NCBI GenBank assembly: GCA_945883145.1
Contig: CAMCXB010000001.1
Span: 62,001-126,000 of the forward strand
DNA from: Bordetella parapertussis
GTDB taxonomy: Bacteria; Pseudomonadota; Gammaproteobacteria; Burkholderiales; Burkholderiaceae_D
Direction: 5' to 3'
DNA: 64,000 nucleotides
Shown here: piece after piece, positions 52,890 through 62,916 of the stretch
Position numbering within the stretch: position 1 is the stretch's first letter
How the letters are laid out: every line of letters begins with the position of its first letter
Program-made: the position numbers and the translations under genes
The notes under the pieces: generated by a model
The model's database searches: none
The model's input: only the letters and a program-made list of their open reading frames with translations
What the model was told of the DNA's origin: nothing

Positions 52890-55625
52890 ATGAACCATAT
52901 AGTCAATTCGGAAAATCCTTATTCCACTCTCTTTATTCCACACGGCGCAGATTTCTGGCCGCAATTTGCACGCCATTTGATTGCTAGTGTTGGTGAGACT
53001 GAGCACACACATGCAGTGAAGGATTTATCTGACCACTGCGTAATGCTACCTAGTTTTGCGCATGCTGCGCAGTGCAGGGCTGCACTAGCAACTATTTTAG
53101 GGAATACATTTATTCCTCCTCAACTGACTACGCTCTCTGCTTTTTTTAAAAAACAAATACCGGATACGAATCAATTAATTCCTTCAGCTGATAGTGAACG
53201 CTTGATGTTGCTATATTCCAGTTTGAGAAAAGTCCCGTGGTTGAAAGAGTTGATGGTGGCGCATCGCAATACAGATTTACTACCACTAGCGAAAACTTTA
53301 TTAGCAGTGGGTGATGAGTTAACGGAAGCCTTATTACCTACTGCGCTCAGCATGCCGCAACACCTAGAGAAGCGGTGGCAGATTGCATTACAAAGACTGT
53401 CTCCTAAAGCTGTGAGCTTGTTATCGGATGAAGCGAAATTAGTATGGACGATATGGGAGAGCCAGCGTGATGCAAGAGATCCTGCTGTCCACAGATATGC
53501 CGTATTAAAAAAAGCAGCTGCATCAGCAAGCCAGCCTTGTTGGTTTATCTCAGCGCGAGCGCTGAATGCATTTGAAAAAGATTTTCTTGCAAGCTATGCA
53601 GCAAGTTGTCCTGTACAACTTGTGTTACCCGATTGGTCAGAAGCTAGCGTTCCTAAGATTTTTTCAGCAAGCTGGCCTGAGTTACTATCTGATAGCGTTC
53701 CTCAGACATCAAGCAGCAACCAAGAAGCATCATCACCATCATCTCAAAATTATGCATTAGCACTGTCGGAAGCACGTGATCTAGAAGAGGAAGCACAACG
53801 TGCTGCGCAAACAGTTGTGGCATGGATGCAAGAAGGTAAGAAACAGATTGCCATAATTCCGCAAGATCGTATGGTGGCGCGACGTGTACGTGCATTGCTA
53901 GAACGTGCTGACATTGCCGTATCAGATGAAACCGGTTGGAAGTTATCCACTACACGTGCAGCTGCAGTATTAGCATCATGGTTAGAGTTGGTTGCTTCGA
54001 ATGCGCAGACATTGGCCTTGCTTGATTTTTTAAAATCCCCTTTTCTGTTTCCAGATCCTGAAACAGAAGCGCAGCAACGTATGAGTATAGAAAAAGCCTT
54101 AGTGAAAGAGGGCATCACAGGAGGTTGGAAAGAGATCAAGTCTGCGTTAATTGATTTGCCATTGGCAAGTGAATTAATGGAAGCAATGGCGCGTGAGGCA
54201 GCACGATTTTCAGGCAATAAAATAATTACAGAGTGGGTGCAAATTACGCGTGGTGTGTTTGATGCATTAGGTTTGTTAACAGCATTTGCAGAGGATGTGG
54301 CAGGTCGTCAAATTCTTGAATTAATGGATGCTGTCGGGCGTGATTGTTCAGTGTTAAAAGAAAAATTTAGCCTTACTGAATGGCGCGCTTTAATTAATCT
54401 AGAGTTAGAAAAAACAATTTTTGTAGCGCCACGCAGTGATAAGCGTGTGATCATAGTGCCATTGCATGACACACCACTGCGCTACTTTGATGCTGTCATT
54501 ATTTTAGGTGGTGATGCAGCGCATTTGCCAACACCTTCAACAGAAACTTTATTTTTTGCTGATGTAGTCCGTACTGAATTAGGACTTGCTTCGCGCGCGA
54601 TGCGACATCAAGAACAGTGTCGATATCTTGCAGCACTGTTATTACATTGCCCGCAAGTCGTATTGTCTTGGCAGTCGCAACGGCATGGAGAGATGAATCC
54701 TGTCAGTACATGGATACAGCGCTTGCAATTGCAATTGGCAATAGAGAAGTTAGCTCCATTAGCAGTGCATGAAGTCATGGTGCCGACGAAGCTGTTGCAA
54801 CAGCACTTACCAACATCACCGCAACCATGCGTTGCTGATTTATTGCCTACCGCTTTATCTGCTAGTGGCGTCAATACCTTACATACTTGCCCTTATCAGT
54901 TTTTTGCTTCGCGTTTATTAAAGTTATCTGCACTCGATGGTATTAATGAATTACCGCAAAAAAGAGATTTTGGCGATTGGGTGCATGATATTTTGCTGCG
55001 CTTTGAGCGGGTATTACAAGAGACGCCCGTTCCCATAGAGCAGCAAGCAGCATTATTAGAAACAGCTACGAATGCCGTGTTTAATCCTTTGCTCGATAAA
55101 AATCCTGCTGCATTAGGTTTTTATGTGCAGTGGAAAAAAATGATGCCTGAATATTTAGTGTGGGCACAAAAACATGCGGCAAAGGATTGGTTATTTGAGT
55201 TGGGTGAGCATGATATTGAGCGTGAATTAGATTGGTCGCATCAAGGTCGACCATTCAGTATTCGTTTGCATGGTCGTATCGATCGCATTGATACAAACAA
55301 CGAGCAGCGAATGATTATTGACTATAAAACGATTGATCCCTCGCGTTTAAGAAAAGGCTTGAAACAAATTGAAGATCATCAGTTAGCGTTCTATGGATTG
55401 ATGATGGAAACAACAGATGTACCTGCACGCTATGTCGCATTTGATAAAACTAAAGTTGTAGAGATAGAAGCCAAACCCTATGCAGAATGGTGTGCAGCCT
55501 TAAAAGACCAAATTCAACTGCATATTTCTGATATGGCAGAGGGTGTGCCTTTGCCTGCAAATGGCGTGGGTAAGGCTTGTGATTGGTGTGAAATGCGTGG
55601 TCTATGTCGTAAAGGAGCATGGTGA
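52890..55625 (+). CDS. PD-(D/E)XK nuclease family protein (AddB-like)
   Basis: A 911-residue protein. The N-terminal 600 residues form a degenerate superfamily I helicase fold with weak Walker motifs. The C-terminal 240 residues are a RecB-type nuclease: GRIDRID...MIIDYKT holds the catalytic Asp, Asp, Lys. Four cysteines, Cys667 (HTCPYQFF) and Cys897, 900 and 906 (CDWCEMRGLC), match the iron-sulfur clasp of AddB. It overlaps the helicase gene by 7 bases. The pair should process double-strand breaks as an AddAB-type substitute for RecBCD. Confidence 0.85.
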   Translation: MNHIVNSENPYSTLFIPHGADFWPQFARHLIASVGETEHTHAVKDLSDHCVMLPSFAHAAQCRAALATILGNTFIPPQLTTLSAFFKKQIPDTNQLIPSADSERLMLLYSSLRKVPWLKELMVAHRNTDLLPLAKTLLAVGDELTEALLPTALSMPQHLEKRWQIALQRLSPKAVSLLSDEAKLVWTIWESQRDARDPAVHRYAVLKKAAASASQPCWFISARALNAFEKDFLASYAASCPVQLVLPDWSEASVPKIFSASWPELLSDSVPQTSSSNQEASSPSSQNYALALSEARDLEEEAQRAAQTVVAWMQEGKKQIAIIPQDRMVARRVRALLERADIAVSDETGWKLSTTRAAAVLASWLELVASNAQTLALLDFLKSPFLFPDPETEAQQRMSIEKALVKEGITGGWKEIKSALIDLPLASELMEAMAREAARFSGNKIITEWVQITRGVFDALGLLTAFAEDVAGRQILELMDAVGRDCSVLKEKFSLTEWRALINLELEKTIFVAPRSDKRVIIVPLHDTPLRYFDAVIILGGDAAHLPTPSTETLFFADVVRTELGLASRAMRHQEQCRYLAALLLHCPQVVLSWQSQRHGEMNPVSTWIQRLQLQLAIEKLAPLAVHEVMVPTKLLQQHLPTSPQPCVADLLPTALSASGVNTLHTCPYQFFASRLLKLSALDGINELPQKRDFGDWVHDILLRFERVLQETPVPIEQQAALLETATNAVFNPLLDKNPAALGFYVQWKKMMPEYLVWAQKHAAKDWLFELGEHDIERELDWSHQGRPFSIRLHGRIDRIDTNNEQRMIIDYKTIDPSRLRKGLKQIEDHQLAFYGLMMETTDVPARYVAFDKTKVVEIEAKPYAEWCAALKDQIQLHISDMAEGVPLPANGVGKACDWCEMRGLCRKGAW

Positions 55626-58600
55626 TGAATGCCAGCACAGAGCGCACAAATCATGCGCGAGATTTTTCAGTGAATGGGTCAGCAGTTGATTCTGCTACCT
55701 TCACTGCAGTGGCTTGCGATCCACAGCATTCTGTTTTAATTGAAGCCTGTGCGGGTAGTGGTAAGACTTGGTTGTTAGTGTCACGTATGTTGCGCTTGTT
55801 GTTAACAGGTACAAAGCCTGAAGAATTATTAGCTATTACCTTTACACGTAAAGCAGCGCAAGAAATGCGTGAGCGTTTACTGGAATTGTTACATGAACTG
55901 GCTTTAGCAGAAGAAGATAGTGCATTAGATTTATTGCAGCAGCGGGGTTTGAATGCGAGTGAAGCAAAGACGCAATTACCCGCTGCACGGGGTTTATATC
56001 AACGCGTTTTATCGAGTCCTTATGGCTTATCAGTTGATACGTTCCACAGTTGGTTTGCTCGATTATTGCAGATCGCTCCTTTGAATGCCGGTGTGCCACA
56101 TGGTTATGCTTTAGAAGAAAACGCTGAAGAATTAATTGACATGGCTTGGGTTAAATTTACCCAAACACTGAATCAAACAGAAATGCAGTCTTTGCGTGAA
56201 GCTTTAGTGTTGTTGTATGAATTAATTGGTGAGTACAACACGAAATTAACGATAAAAGCATTTATTAATAAGCGAGCGGAATGGTGGGCTGCAAACCTAC
56301 AAGATAATCCATTACAGTTATTGCGGAACTTATGTGGTGAAGATGGGCAGAGAGATGCAAGATTATTGTTATGGAAAGATCAATCTCTCTTAAGTCAAAT
56401 TGCTGCACTCGCTAAATTACTAGGGCAAGGCACGACTGCAAATAAAAACGTGGCAACTACGATAGAGCGTGCTTTGTCAGAAGCAAATGGTTTAACGAGC
56501 TTCGAGTTGATTTGGGGTGCATTGATCAAAGCAGATGGTGCACCTCGTAAAGCGCCTTCGAATGCAACATTATCGAGAGCAGTCAATGCAAATGGTGGTG
56601 AAGCTGCTTATCTACAATCATGGGATGCTATTTGTCATGTACTGATTCAGTTACATCAGCGTAGCTTTGAACCTATGGTGTTGCAAATAAATGCAGCGAT
56701 TTTCAAAGTTGGCGTCGCGTGTGTTGATCACTATCAGATAATTAAAGCAGAACGACGTGTGTTGGATTTTTCTGATTTGGAATGGCATGCATGGTGTTTA
56801 CTAAGTCAATCGGAACATGCAGCATATTTACAAATGCGTTTAGATGCGCGCTATCGACACATCTTGCTCGATGAATTTCAAGATACGAATCCACTGCAAT
56901 GGCACATCATAAAAAGTTGGTTAACAGCCTATGCTGAAATAGATGGCGCAGTACAACCTACTGTTTTTATTGTGGGTGATCCTAAACAATCTATTTATCG
57001 ATTTAGACGTGCAGAGCCACGTGTGTTTCAAGCAGCGCATGATTTACTTTGTGCGCAGGGTGCAGCAAATTGTCAAACCAATTTAACGCGCCGAAATACC
57101 GAAGCGGTAGTGCAAGTATTAAATCAAGTGATGCAACATAATCCACTTTATAAGCCGCAAGTCACACAAGTCAAAGCGCGCGGTGAAATTTTACGTTGCC
57201 CTTTGATAGCTGTGCCTAAGGAAGATGATGAAGAAAATGAAAGCGATGAAAAAACAGAGTCCACACCTGCGCTAAGTTTTTCATTACGTAACCCTTTACA
57301 GTCTCCTATAAATAATAATGAAGATGTGCGCTATGAAGAAGAAGCTTATGCGGTAGCACAAGTCTTACAGAAGATTCAGCGTGAAGATGAGATTCGTTCT
57401 TGGTCTGAGGTGATGTTGTTGGTGCGTAGTCGGACACATTTATCTGCTTATGAGCGTGGTTTACGTAAAGCAGGTATTCCCTTTGTGTCGAATAGACGTG
57501 GCGGTTTATTAGAAGCATTGGAAATTTCTGATCTGATGCAATTACTCCATTGGTTAACTCTGCCAAGTGATAATTTAGCGCTAGCGCATATTTTAAAATC
57601 ACCAATATTTGCTGCGAGTGATGATGATCTTATTTTTCTCGCTAAACAAAATGCTGGAAGTTGGTGGCACAGTTTACAAACGCTACAAAATGATCAGCAT
57701 TTATCTCCCGTGTTGTTACGTGCTGCTACATTGTTATCGATATGGTTGCTGCACGCTTCGCACTTACCTGTGCATGATTTGCTCGATAAAATTATGCATC
57801 AGGGTGAATTAGTTCAACGCTATACACAATCTGCACACGCTTTATTACGGTCTCAAGTCTTAGGTAGCCTAGAAGCTTTTATTGCACTCGCATTAGAAAT
57901 CGATGCTGGTCGTTATCCTAGTATTGCGCGTTTTATAGAACGTTTACGGCGTTTAGAAAAGGGTGATGGTAGTCAGGCTCCGGATGAAGCAAATATTGAC
58001 GTTGCATCGAACGCAGTTCGGATCATGACTATTCATGCTGCGAAAGGATTAGAAGCTGAGATAGTAGTTTTAATGGGTGCAAATCAAGCGGATCAAAATA
58101 AGGATCACACTGGTGTGTTATGTGATTGGCCGCAAGAAGCAGCAGGTCCTACGCATTTCTCCGTATTTGGTAAAGCTGCTGAACGTGGCTTAGCGCGTGA
58201 TCATTTATTTCAACAAGAGTTAGAGTTTAGTCAGCAAGAGAAGTTGAATTTACTTTATGTAGCGATAACACGCGCTAAGCGTTATTTCATCGTCAGTGGT
58301 GTGGCTTCTGATAAGGGTGCAGAGCCTGTTGTTGACGATAGTTGGTATCAAAAATTTATGCATGTAGAAGCAGTTGATATAGCCGCTTCACAAGAAACGA
58401 TGTCAGACGCGCAGTTAGAAGCGCACTGTGCAACATCTTTAGATACAACGACAGTAGAATTTAGTGTGCCGGTATTTAATCCTCCTTCATTCGCTTTACC
58501 TGAAGTCAGTTTCTTATCGGATGAAGAAACTGAAGTCACTCGAGAAGGGACTTTGCTGCATTTACTCATGGAGTGTTTGACCACACCCTTAGTCTGGCCA

Positions 58601-58990
58601 GTACATGTGCCCGAGGAGCAGGTAATTGCGCAATGGCTGTCTTGCACGTCTGAGCAAGCGCAGATTATTCGCAAACAAGCAGTCACGATTTTGTCGCAGC
58701 CAGAGTGTGAACGATTTTTTAATCCGCAGTATTTTCAATTTGCACGTAATGAAATGGAGCTTGTGCATGAAGGTGAGTTAATGCGCTTCGATCGTATTGT
58801 GATGTTAGATGATGGATTGTGGATTTTGGATTACAAACGAAACTATCATCCTAGCCAACAAGAGGATTATCAATCGCAATTACAGCGTTATCGACATGCA
58901 GTTGCTCAACTCTATCCTACACAACCCATCAATACGGCTTTAATCACAGTAGATGGGCATTTATGGCAGCTTCATTTAGGTGAAGTTTAA
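55619..58990 (+). CDS. UvrD-type helicase with RecB-like nuclease domain (AddA-like)
   Basis: A 1123-residue superfamily I helicase-nuclease. Walker A is EACAGSGKTWLLVSRMLRLLL (about 41-61), the ITFTRKAAQEMRERL motif lies near 73, motif II is HILLDEFQDTNPLQW (about 418-432), and motif III is VFIVGDPKQSIYRFRRAEP. Motif V, IMTIHAAKGLEAEIVVL, is near 802. A C-terminal nuclease domain (FDRIVMLDDGLWILDYKRN) completes the AddA type. An acidic insert (KEDDEENESDEKTES) lies near 535. It starts inside the end of the nuclease gene, so both are translated together. Confidence 0.88.
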   Translation: MVMNASTERTNHARDFSVNGSAVDSATFTAVACDPQHSVLIEACAGSGKTWLLVSRMLRLLLTGTKPEELLAITFTRKAAQEMRERLLELLHELALAEEDSALDLLQQRGLNASEAKTQLPAARGLYQRVLSSPYGLSVDTFHSWFARLLQIAPLNAGVPHGYALEENAEELIDMAWVKFTQTLNQTEMQSLREALVLLYELIGEYNTKLTIKAFINKRAEWWAANLQDNPLQLLRNLCGEDGQRDARLLLWKDQSLLSQIAALAKLLGQGTTANKNVATTIERALSEANGLTSFELIWGALIKADGAPRKAPSNATLSRAVNANGGEAAYLQSWDAICHVLIQLHQRSFEPMVLQINAAIFKVGVACVDHYQIIKAERRVLDFSDLEWHAWCLLSQSEHAAYLQMRLDARYRHILLDEFQDTNPLQWHIIKSWLTAYAEIDGAVQPTVFIVGDPKQSIYRFRRAEPRVFQAAHDLLCAQGAANCQTNLTRRNTEAVVQVLNQVMQHNPLYKPQVTQVKARGEILRCPLIAVPKEDDEENESDEKTESTPALSFSLRNPLQSPINNNEDVRYEEEAYAVAQVLQKIQREDEIRSWSEVMLLVRSRTHLSAYERGLRKAGIPFVSNRRGGLLEALEISDLMQLLHWLTLPSDNLALAHILKSPIFAASDDDLIFLAKQNAGSWWHSLQTLQNDQHLSPVLLRAATLLSIWLLHASHLPVHDLLDKIMHQGELVQRYTQSAHALLRSQVLGSLEAFIALALEIDAGRYPSIARFIERLRRLEKGDGSQAPDEANIDVASNAVRIMTIHAAKGLEAEIVVLMGANQADQNKDHTGVLCDWPQEAAGPTHFSVFGKAAERGLARDHLFQQELEFSQQEKLNLLYVAITRAKRYFIVSGVASDKGAEPVVDDSWYQKFMHVEAVDIAASQETMSDAQLEAHCATSLDTTTVEFSVPVFNPPSFALPEVSFLSDEETEVTREGTLLHLLMECLTTPLVWPVHVPEEQVIAQWLSCTSEQAQIIRKQAVTILSQPECERFFNPQYFQFARNEMELVHEGELMRFDRIVMLDDGLWILDYKRNYHPSQQEDYQSQLQRYRHAVAQLYPTQPINTALITVDGHLWQLHLGEV

Positions 58991-59175
58991 TAAGTCTAAT
59001 TTGAGTAGCCTATTTCGTGATCCGGAAAATTTTGTCCAAGAATCGGTAAAAACTTAATAACATTCGGTCATGAATTTGAAAAAAATCCCCAGAATTAAGA
59101 GATTTTTGATGAAGTTATCGTTACAAGTCTCTGAATCTATTGACTGAAATTCCTCTAGCCGACTATAGTGAGAAG

Positions 59176-59370
59176 ATGAATTCCGAATTTGCTTCTTTGG
59201 TCGAAAAAGTTAATCAGCTCGCTGAACAGTCCCATTCTTTGCGACGTGAGAATGCCGCCTTGCGTGGTGAACTAGCTAGTTTAACGGCGCGTATGAATGA
59301 AGCGCATGATCGTATTGCCACTTTAATCAGAACCATGCCAGTTTCTGACGCTAATCAGGAGACCGCATGA
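59176..59370 (+). CDS. ZapB-like coiled-coil cell division protein
   Basis: A 64-residue coiled coil (heptads in EFASLVEKVNQLAEQSHSLR and ENAALRGELASLTARMNEAH). It matches the small TIGR02449-type proteins found before zapA in betaproteobacteria and resembles ZapB, which crosslinks FtsZ filaments through ZapA. ATG 59176 fits the family start; an in-frame TTG at 59140 is an alternative, and neither has a good ribosome binding site. Its stop overlaps zapA (ATGA). Confidence 0.75.
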   Translation: MNSEFASLVEKVNQLAEQSHSLRRENAALRGELASLTARMNEAHDRIATLIRTMPVSDANQETA

Positions 59371-59681
59371 GCACCGCTATTGATGCAATCATTATGGGGC
59401 AGTCCTATAAACTCGCTTGTAAAGAAGGTGAAGAGCTAGCCCTGAAGCAGGCGGTTGCTTATTTAGATGAATGCATGTGCGCGATTCGTGATGCAGGCAA
59501 AATCAAAGGTAATGATCGTATCGCTGTTATGGCTGCATTGGGCATGGCAGCTGAATTTCTCTCTGCGCGTAGCCCACAAGGTCCGTTTGCAGATCTCTCC
59601 GTGGCTGAGGTGCGTGAAGGGATTACATCCATGCATACCGTGTTAGATGCTGCTTTAGCTCCCCAGGAAAGATTGTTTTAA
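59367..59681 (+). CDS. zapA: Cell division protein ZapA
   Basis: A 104-residue ZapA. The N-terminal small globular domain (IDAIIMGQSYKLACKEGEE) leads into a coiled coil with ALKQAVAYLDECM and DRIAVMAALGMAAEFL. ZapA binds FtsZ and stabilises the ring. It overlaps the ZapB-like gene by 4 bases, and 6S RNA follows, the common order in proteobacteria. Confidence 0.9.
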   Translation: MSTAIDAIIMGQSYKLACKEGEELALKQAVAYLDECMCAIRDAGKIKGNDRIAVMAALGMAAEFLSARSPQGPFADLSVAEVREGITSMHTVLDAALAPQERLF

Positions 59682-59772
59682 TTTTCAAATTAACAGTGGC
59701 TTATGCTTGCTAGCACACTTTGTTGGATTTGATGCGGCATTGTGTTTTGTCGCAAACAGATTATTAAATCGT

Positions 59773-59800
59773 TTGACAGTCAGAGTAGTTAGAGTAGACT
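59773..59800 (+). promoter_or_regulatory. Promoter of 6S RNA
   Basis: TTGACA at 59773-59778 is a perfect -35, with a 16-base spacer and TAGACT at 59795-59800 as -10. The start would be near 59807. Confidence 0.65.
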
Positions 59801-59806
59801 TAAATC

Positions 59807-59978
59807 TCCTGCCGTGTTCGCGTTTGCCATATATTCCTTGAACCATTTACATGCATAGGCTGCGGGTTTTGTTTTTTAGGCGTGAACGTCGCTAGTCCGA
59901 CGATCCCAATATTAGACTACGTGTGGCCGACTTGAACCGTAAGGTTCAGGATGCCGGCGCAGCGGCACAGGCGGGACT
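59807..59978 (+). ncRNA. ssrS: 6S RNA
   Basis: Lies directly after zapA, the usual place for ssrS. The 5' CCTGCCGTG (59808-59816) pairs with the 3' CAC-A-GGCGGG (59966-59975), closing a long hairpin. The near-3' hairpin TGAACC-GTAA-GGTTCA (59933-59948) is a 6S landmark, and the middle can form the open bubble that mimics promoter DNA. 6S RNA binds sigma-70 RNA polymerase and lowers transcription in stationary phase. Ends are approximate. Confidence 0.85.
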
Positions 59979-59985
59979 TAATTTT

Positions 59986-60024
59986 AGCGGTTGCATGATG
60001 CGTTATCATGCAGCCGCTTTTTCA
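59986..60024 (+). terminator. Terminator after 6S RNA
   Basis: Arms AGCGGTTGCATGAT (59986-59999) and ATCATGCAGCCGCT (60005-60018) have one mismatched pair, a 5-base loop and a following T run. Confidence 0.8.
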
Positions 60025-60051
60025 TTTTTTAAATAATAAATTTTTCGTACT

Positions 60052-60522
60052 ATGTCTTATTGGCTAATGAAATCTGAGCCTGATGAGGTGAGTGTGGATG
60101 ATGCACTCGCAGCACCTCGTCAAACTGTTGCTTGGACGGGAGTGCGTAATTATCAAGCGCGAAATTTTATGCGCGACAGCATGCGCATAGGAGATGGCGT
60201 ATTGTTTTATCACTCTAGTTGTCCTCAACCTGGTATAGCGGGCATAGCAGAAGTAGCGAGTACTGCTTATCCTGATCCTACTCAGTTTGATAAAAAAAGT
60301 CCGTATTACGATCCAAAATCTGAGCATGAACATCCGCGATGGATGTTAGTAGATGTCAAGGTCACGCAAAAAACACAGCTCATCGCTTTATCAACATTGC
60401 GCGAGCAGGAAGAATTGGCTGATATGATTTTGCTGAGAAAAGGAAATCGTTTATCTGTCATGCCAGTAACAGCAGCAGAATGGAATGTCATTACAAAAAA
60501 ACTGGCGAAGAAAAACAAATAA
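60052..60522 (+). CDS. EVE domain-containing protein
   Basis: A 156-residue PUA-like EVE protein. YWLMKSEPDEVSVDD at the start, TVAWTGVRNYQARNFMRD (about 25-42) and DGVLFYHSS (about 48-56) are the family hallmarks. EVE domains read modified bases in DNA or RNA. The position after zapA-ssrS is typical of betaproteobacteria. It stands alone before a TauE-like exporter. Confidence 0.93.
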   Translation: MSYWLMKSEPDEVSVDDALAAPRQTVAWTGVRNYQARNFMRDSMRIGDGVLFYHSSCPQPGIAGIAEVASTAYPDPTQFDKKSPYYDPKSEHEHPRWMLVDVKVTQKTQLIALSTLREQEELADMILLRKGNRLSVMPVTAAEWNVITKKLAKKNK

Positions 60523-60580
60523 CAGCGATAGCTCGTTTATAAATTAATTAAAACTCATTTCATCTGATTTGGAAAATAAT

Positions 60581-61384
60581 ATGGATGTAAGTCTGATACT
60601 GATTTTTATTGTAATGGGTATTTTTAGTGGCTTTGCAGCTGGTTTGTTAGGTGTAGGCGGAGGCATGTTGTTGGTGCCCTTCATCACCATGCTACTCACC
60701 TATAAAGAATTTAATCCTGAGTTAGTCGTGCATATGGCGATTGCCACGTCTCTAGCTACGATTATGTTTACTTCCTTATCTTCAGTGCGTGCACATCATC
60801 AACGAGGTGCAGTGTTATGGCCAGTGGTTAAATTATTTGCGCCTGGTATTTTGCTAGGTTCATGGATAGGTCCATGGTTAGGTGCGCAAATGAATTCATC
60901 GGGTTTGGCATTATTTTTTTCTGTGTTTGTCGGCTTCTCTGCTACCCAAATGCTATTAGATAAAAAACCATCTGCTAGTCGTGAATTACCAAAAACCAGT
61001 GGCATGTTAGTTGCAGGTTCTGTGATTGGCGTCTTATCCGGTTTAGTGGGGGCAGGCGGAGGTTTTATATCTGTGCCTTTTATGACGTGGTGTAACGTAA
61101 AAATTCATAATGCAGTCGCCACTAGTGCTGCTTTGGGTTTTCCGATTGCATTAGCAGGGACTTTATCGAATATTTATTTTGGTTGGCATGAGCCTAACTT
61201 GCCAGTAGGTTCATTAGGCTATATTTATTTGCCTGCCTTATTCTCAGTATCGATTGCGAGTGTCACCACTGCGCCAATAGGCGCACGCACTGCGCACGCT
61301 TTGCCTATGAAATCATTGAAAAAAATATTCGCACTCGTACTCTATGCCTTAGCGTTTTACATGCTGTATAAAGCATTGCATTAA
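60581..61384 (+). CDS. Sulfite exporter TauE/SafE family protein
   Basis: A 267-residue membrane protein with about eight helices and the two family repeats: GFAAGLLGVGGGMLLVPF near the start and GVLSGLVGAGGGFISVPF near 152-169. TauE/SafE proteins export sulfite, sulfoacetate or similar anions; the substrate here is unknown. ATG 60581 is chosen; a TTG 12 bases earlier is possible. It converges with the malonyl-CoA synthetase gene. Confidence 0.88.
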   Translation: MDVSLILIFIVMGIFSGFAAGLLGVGGGMLLVPFITMLLTYKEFNPELVVHMAIATSLATIMFTSLSSVRAHHQRGAVLWPVVKLFAPGILLGSWIGPWLGAQMNSSGLALFFSVFVGFSATQMLLDKKPSASRELPKTSGMLVAGSVIGVLSGLVGAGGGFISVPFMTWCNVKIHNAVATSAALGFPIALAGTLSNIYFGWHEPNLPVGSLGYIYLPALFSVSIASVTTAPIGARTAHALPMKSLKKIFALVLYALAFYMLYKALH

Positions 61385-61395
61385 GCGGGCATGAT

Positions 61396-62916
61396 TTATT
61401 TTTTAGTGTAAGAGTCGCGTAAAATATTTTTTTGTACTTTACCCATAGTGTTGCGAGGTAGTTCATCTATAAAATAAACTTGCTTAGGCACTTTAAAATT
61501 AGCGATACGTGTTTTCAATGCTTGAATCACGGATTCTTTGCTAAGTTTTTCGCCTTTATGCATCACCACAATCGCAATCACTGCTTCGCCAAAATCTGCA
61601 TGCGGTAAGCCGATAACAGCAGATTCCATCACGCCAGCTAGTGCATCAATTTCGGATTCAATTTCTTTGGGATAGACGTTGTAACCCCCTGAGATGATGA
61701 GATCTTTACTGCGTCCTACAATAGACAAATAACCCTCGGCATCAAAGTAACCTACGTCACCAGTTTTGAAATAGCCATCAGTAGTAAATTCTTCCACTGT
61801 TTTTTCTGGCATATTCCAATAGCCACTAAATACATTTGGCCCTTTAATTTGGATGTCACCTATCTCTTCAGATTTAGAAAGTTCACCTGCTTGATTGGTG
61901 ATGCGCACTGACACATCAGGTAAAGGTAAACCGACTGTTCCTGCTTTGCGCACGCCTTGATACGGATTGGAAGTTAGCATAGCGGTTTCACTCATGCCGT
62001 AGCGTTCAAGTATGGTGTGTCCTGTTTTGGTTGTGAATTGATGAAAGGTTTCACTGAGTAAGGGTGCTGAACCTGAAATAAATAAACGCATGGTTGTACA
62101 GCATTCATGATTGAAATTGGGATCGCTGAGTAAGCGTGTGTAATAAGTTGGTACACCCATAAAAACACTGCTGCGTGGAAGTTGGTTGATGACTATAGCG
62201 CTGTCAAACTTAGACAAAAAAATCATTTTGCTACCATTTATCAAAGCACCATGTGCTGCAACAAACAGGCCATGTATATGAAATAGTGGCAAGGCATGTA
62301 ATAAGACATCGCCTTTTTGCCATTGCCAATAAGTTTGTAGAGTTTGAATATTGCTTGCAAGGTTATGGTGAGTCAGCATGGCGCCTTTGCTGCGTCCCGT
62401 GGTACCTGATGTATAGAGGATGGCGGCTAAATCATCAGGATTTTTTTCTAGTGTTTTAAATTTATCGCTATGAGTTGCAGCACGCGATAAAAGTGAGCCA
62501 CTATTTTTTCCAGCATGGAGTGTGTCTAGTGTAAAGACATGTCTAGTGCCAGCTTTAAAGGCTAGCTGAGAGACCCAACCGAAATTTTGCGGTGAACAAA
62601 CGACAACGGCCGGTGTGGCATCGTTGATGAAGTAGTCCATCTCACTGGCTCGATACGCTGTATTCAATGGCAGATAAACAAAACCAGCACGTATTGTTGC
62701 TAGATACAGCATCAGTGCTTCAGGTGATTTTTCAACTTGTGCAGCAATACGAGAACCGACTGGTAAATCACAGCTCGCTAATAAATTTGCAATCTTGGCA
62801 GTGCCACGTTCTAGATCACGCCAACTGTAATAGTGTTGATCTTCTGTCTCACACCAACAATCATCTAGGTCGGCTGGAAATCGTGATTGAAATAAATGAT
62901 AAAGATTGGCGTTCAT
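61396..62916 (-). CDS. matB: Malonyl-CoA synthetase (MatB-like AMP ligase)
   Basis: A 506-residue ANL ligase. The start [12 protein letters not shown], phosphate loop [20 protein letters not shown] (about 167-186), [19 protein letters not shown] (about 291-309) and the hinge [20 protein letters not shown] match malonate-CoA ligase MatB, which makes malonyl-CoA for fatty acid or polyketide use. The catalytic Lys is in [10 protein letters not shown]. No MatA decarboxylase is next to it. It overlaps lgt by 4 bases. Other short-acid ligases cannot be ruled out. Confidence 0.82.
   Translation of the reverse strand: MNANLYHLFQSRFPADLDDCWCETEDQHYYSWRDLERGTAKIANLLASCDLPVGSRIAAQVEKSPEALMLYLATIRAGFVYLPLNTAYRASEMDYFINDATPAVVVCSPQNFGWVSQLAFKAGTRHVFTLDTLHAGKNSGSLLSRAATHSDKFKTLEKNPDDLAAILYTSGTTGRSKGAMLTHHNLASNIQTLQTYWQWQKGDVLLHALPLFHIHGLFVAAHGALINGSKMIFLSKFDSAIVINQLPRSSVFMGVPTYYTRLLSDPNFNHECCTTMRLFISGSAPLLSETFHQFTTKTGHTILERYGMSETAMLTSNPYQGVRKAGTVGLPLPDVSVRITNQAGELSKSEEIGDIQIKGPNVFSGYWNMPEKTVEEFTTDGYFKTGDVGYFDAEGYLSIVGRSKDLIISGGYNVYPKEIESEIDALAGVMESAVIGLPHADFGEAVIAIVVMHKGEKLSKESVIQALKTRIANFKVPKQVYFIDELPRNTMGKVQKNILRDSYTKK

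Noticed and set aside
60064..60333. Leftward frame opposite the EVE gene
   Set aside because: Antisense of an intact conserved gene.
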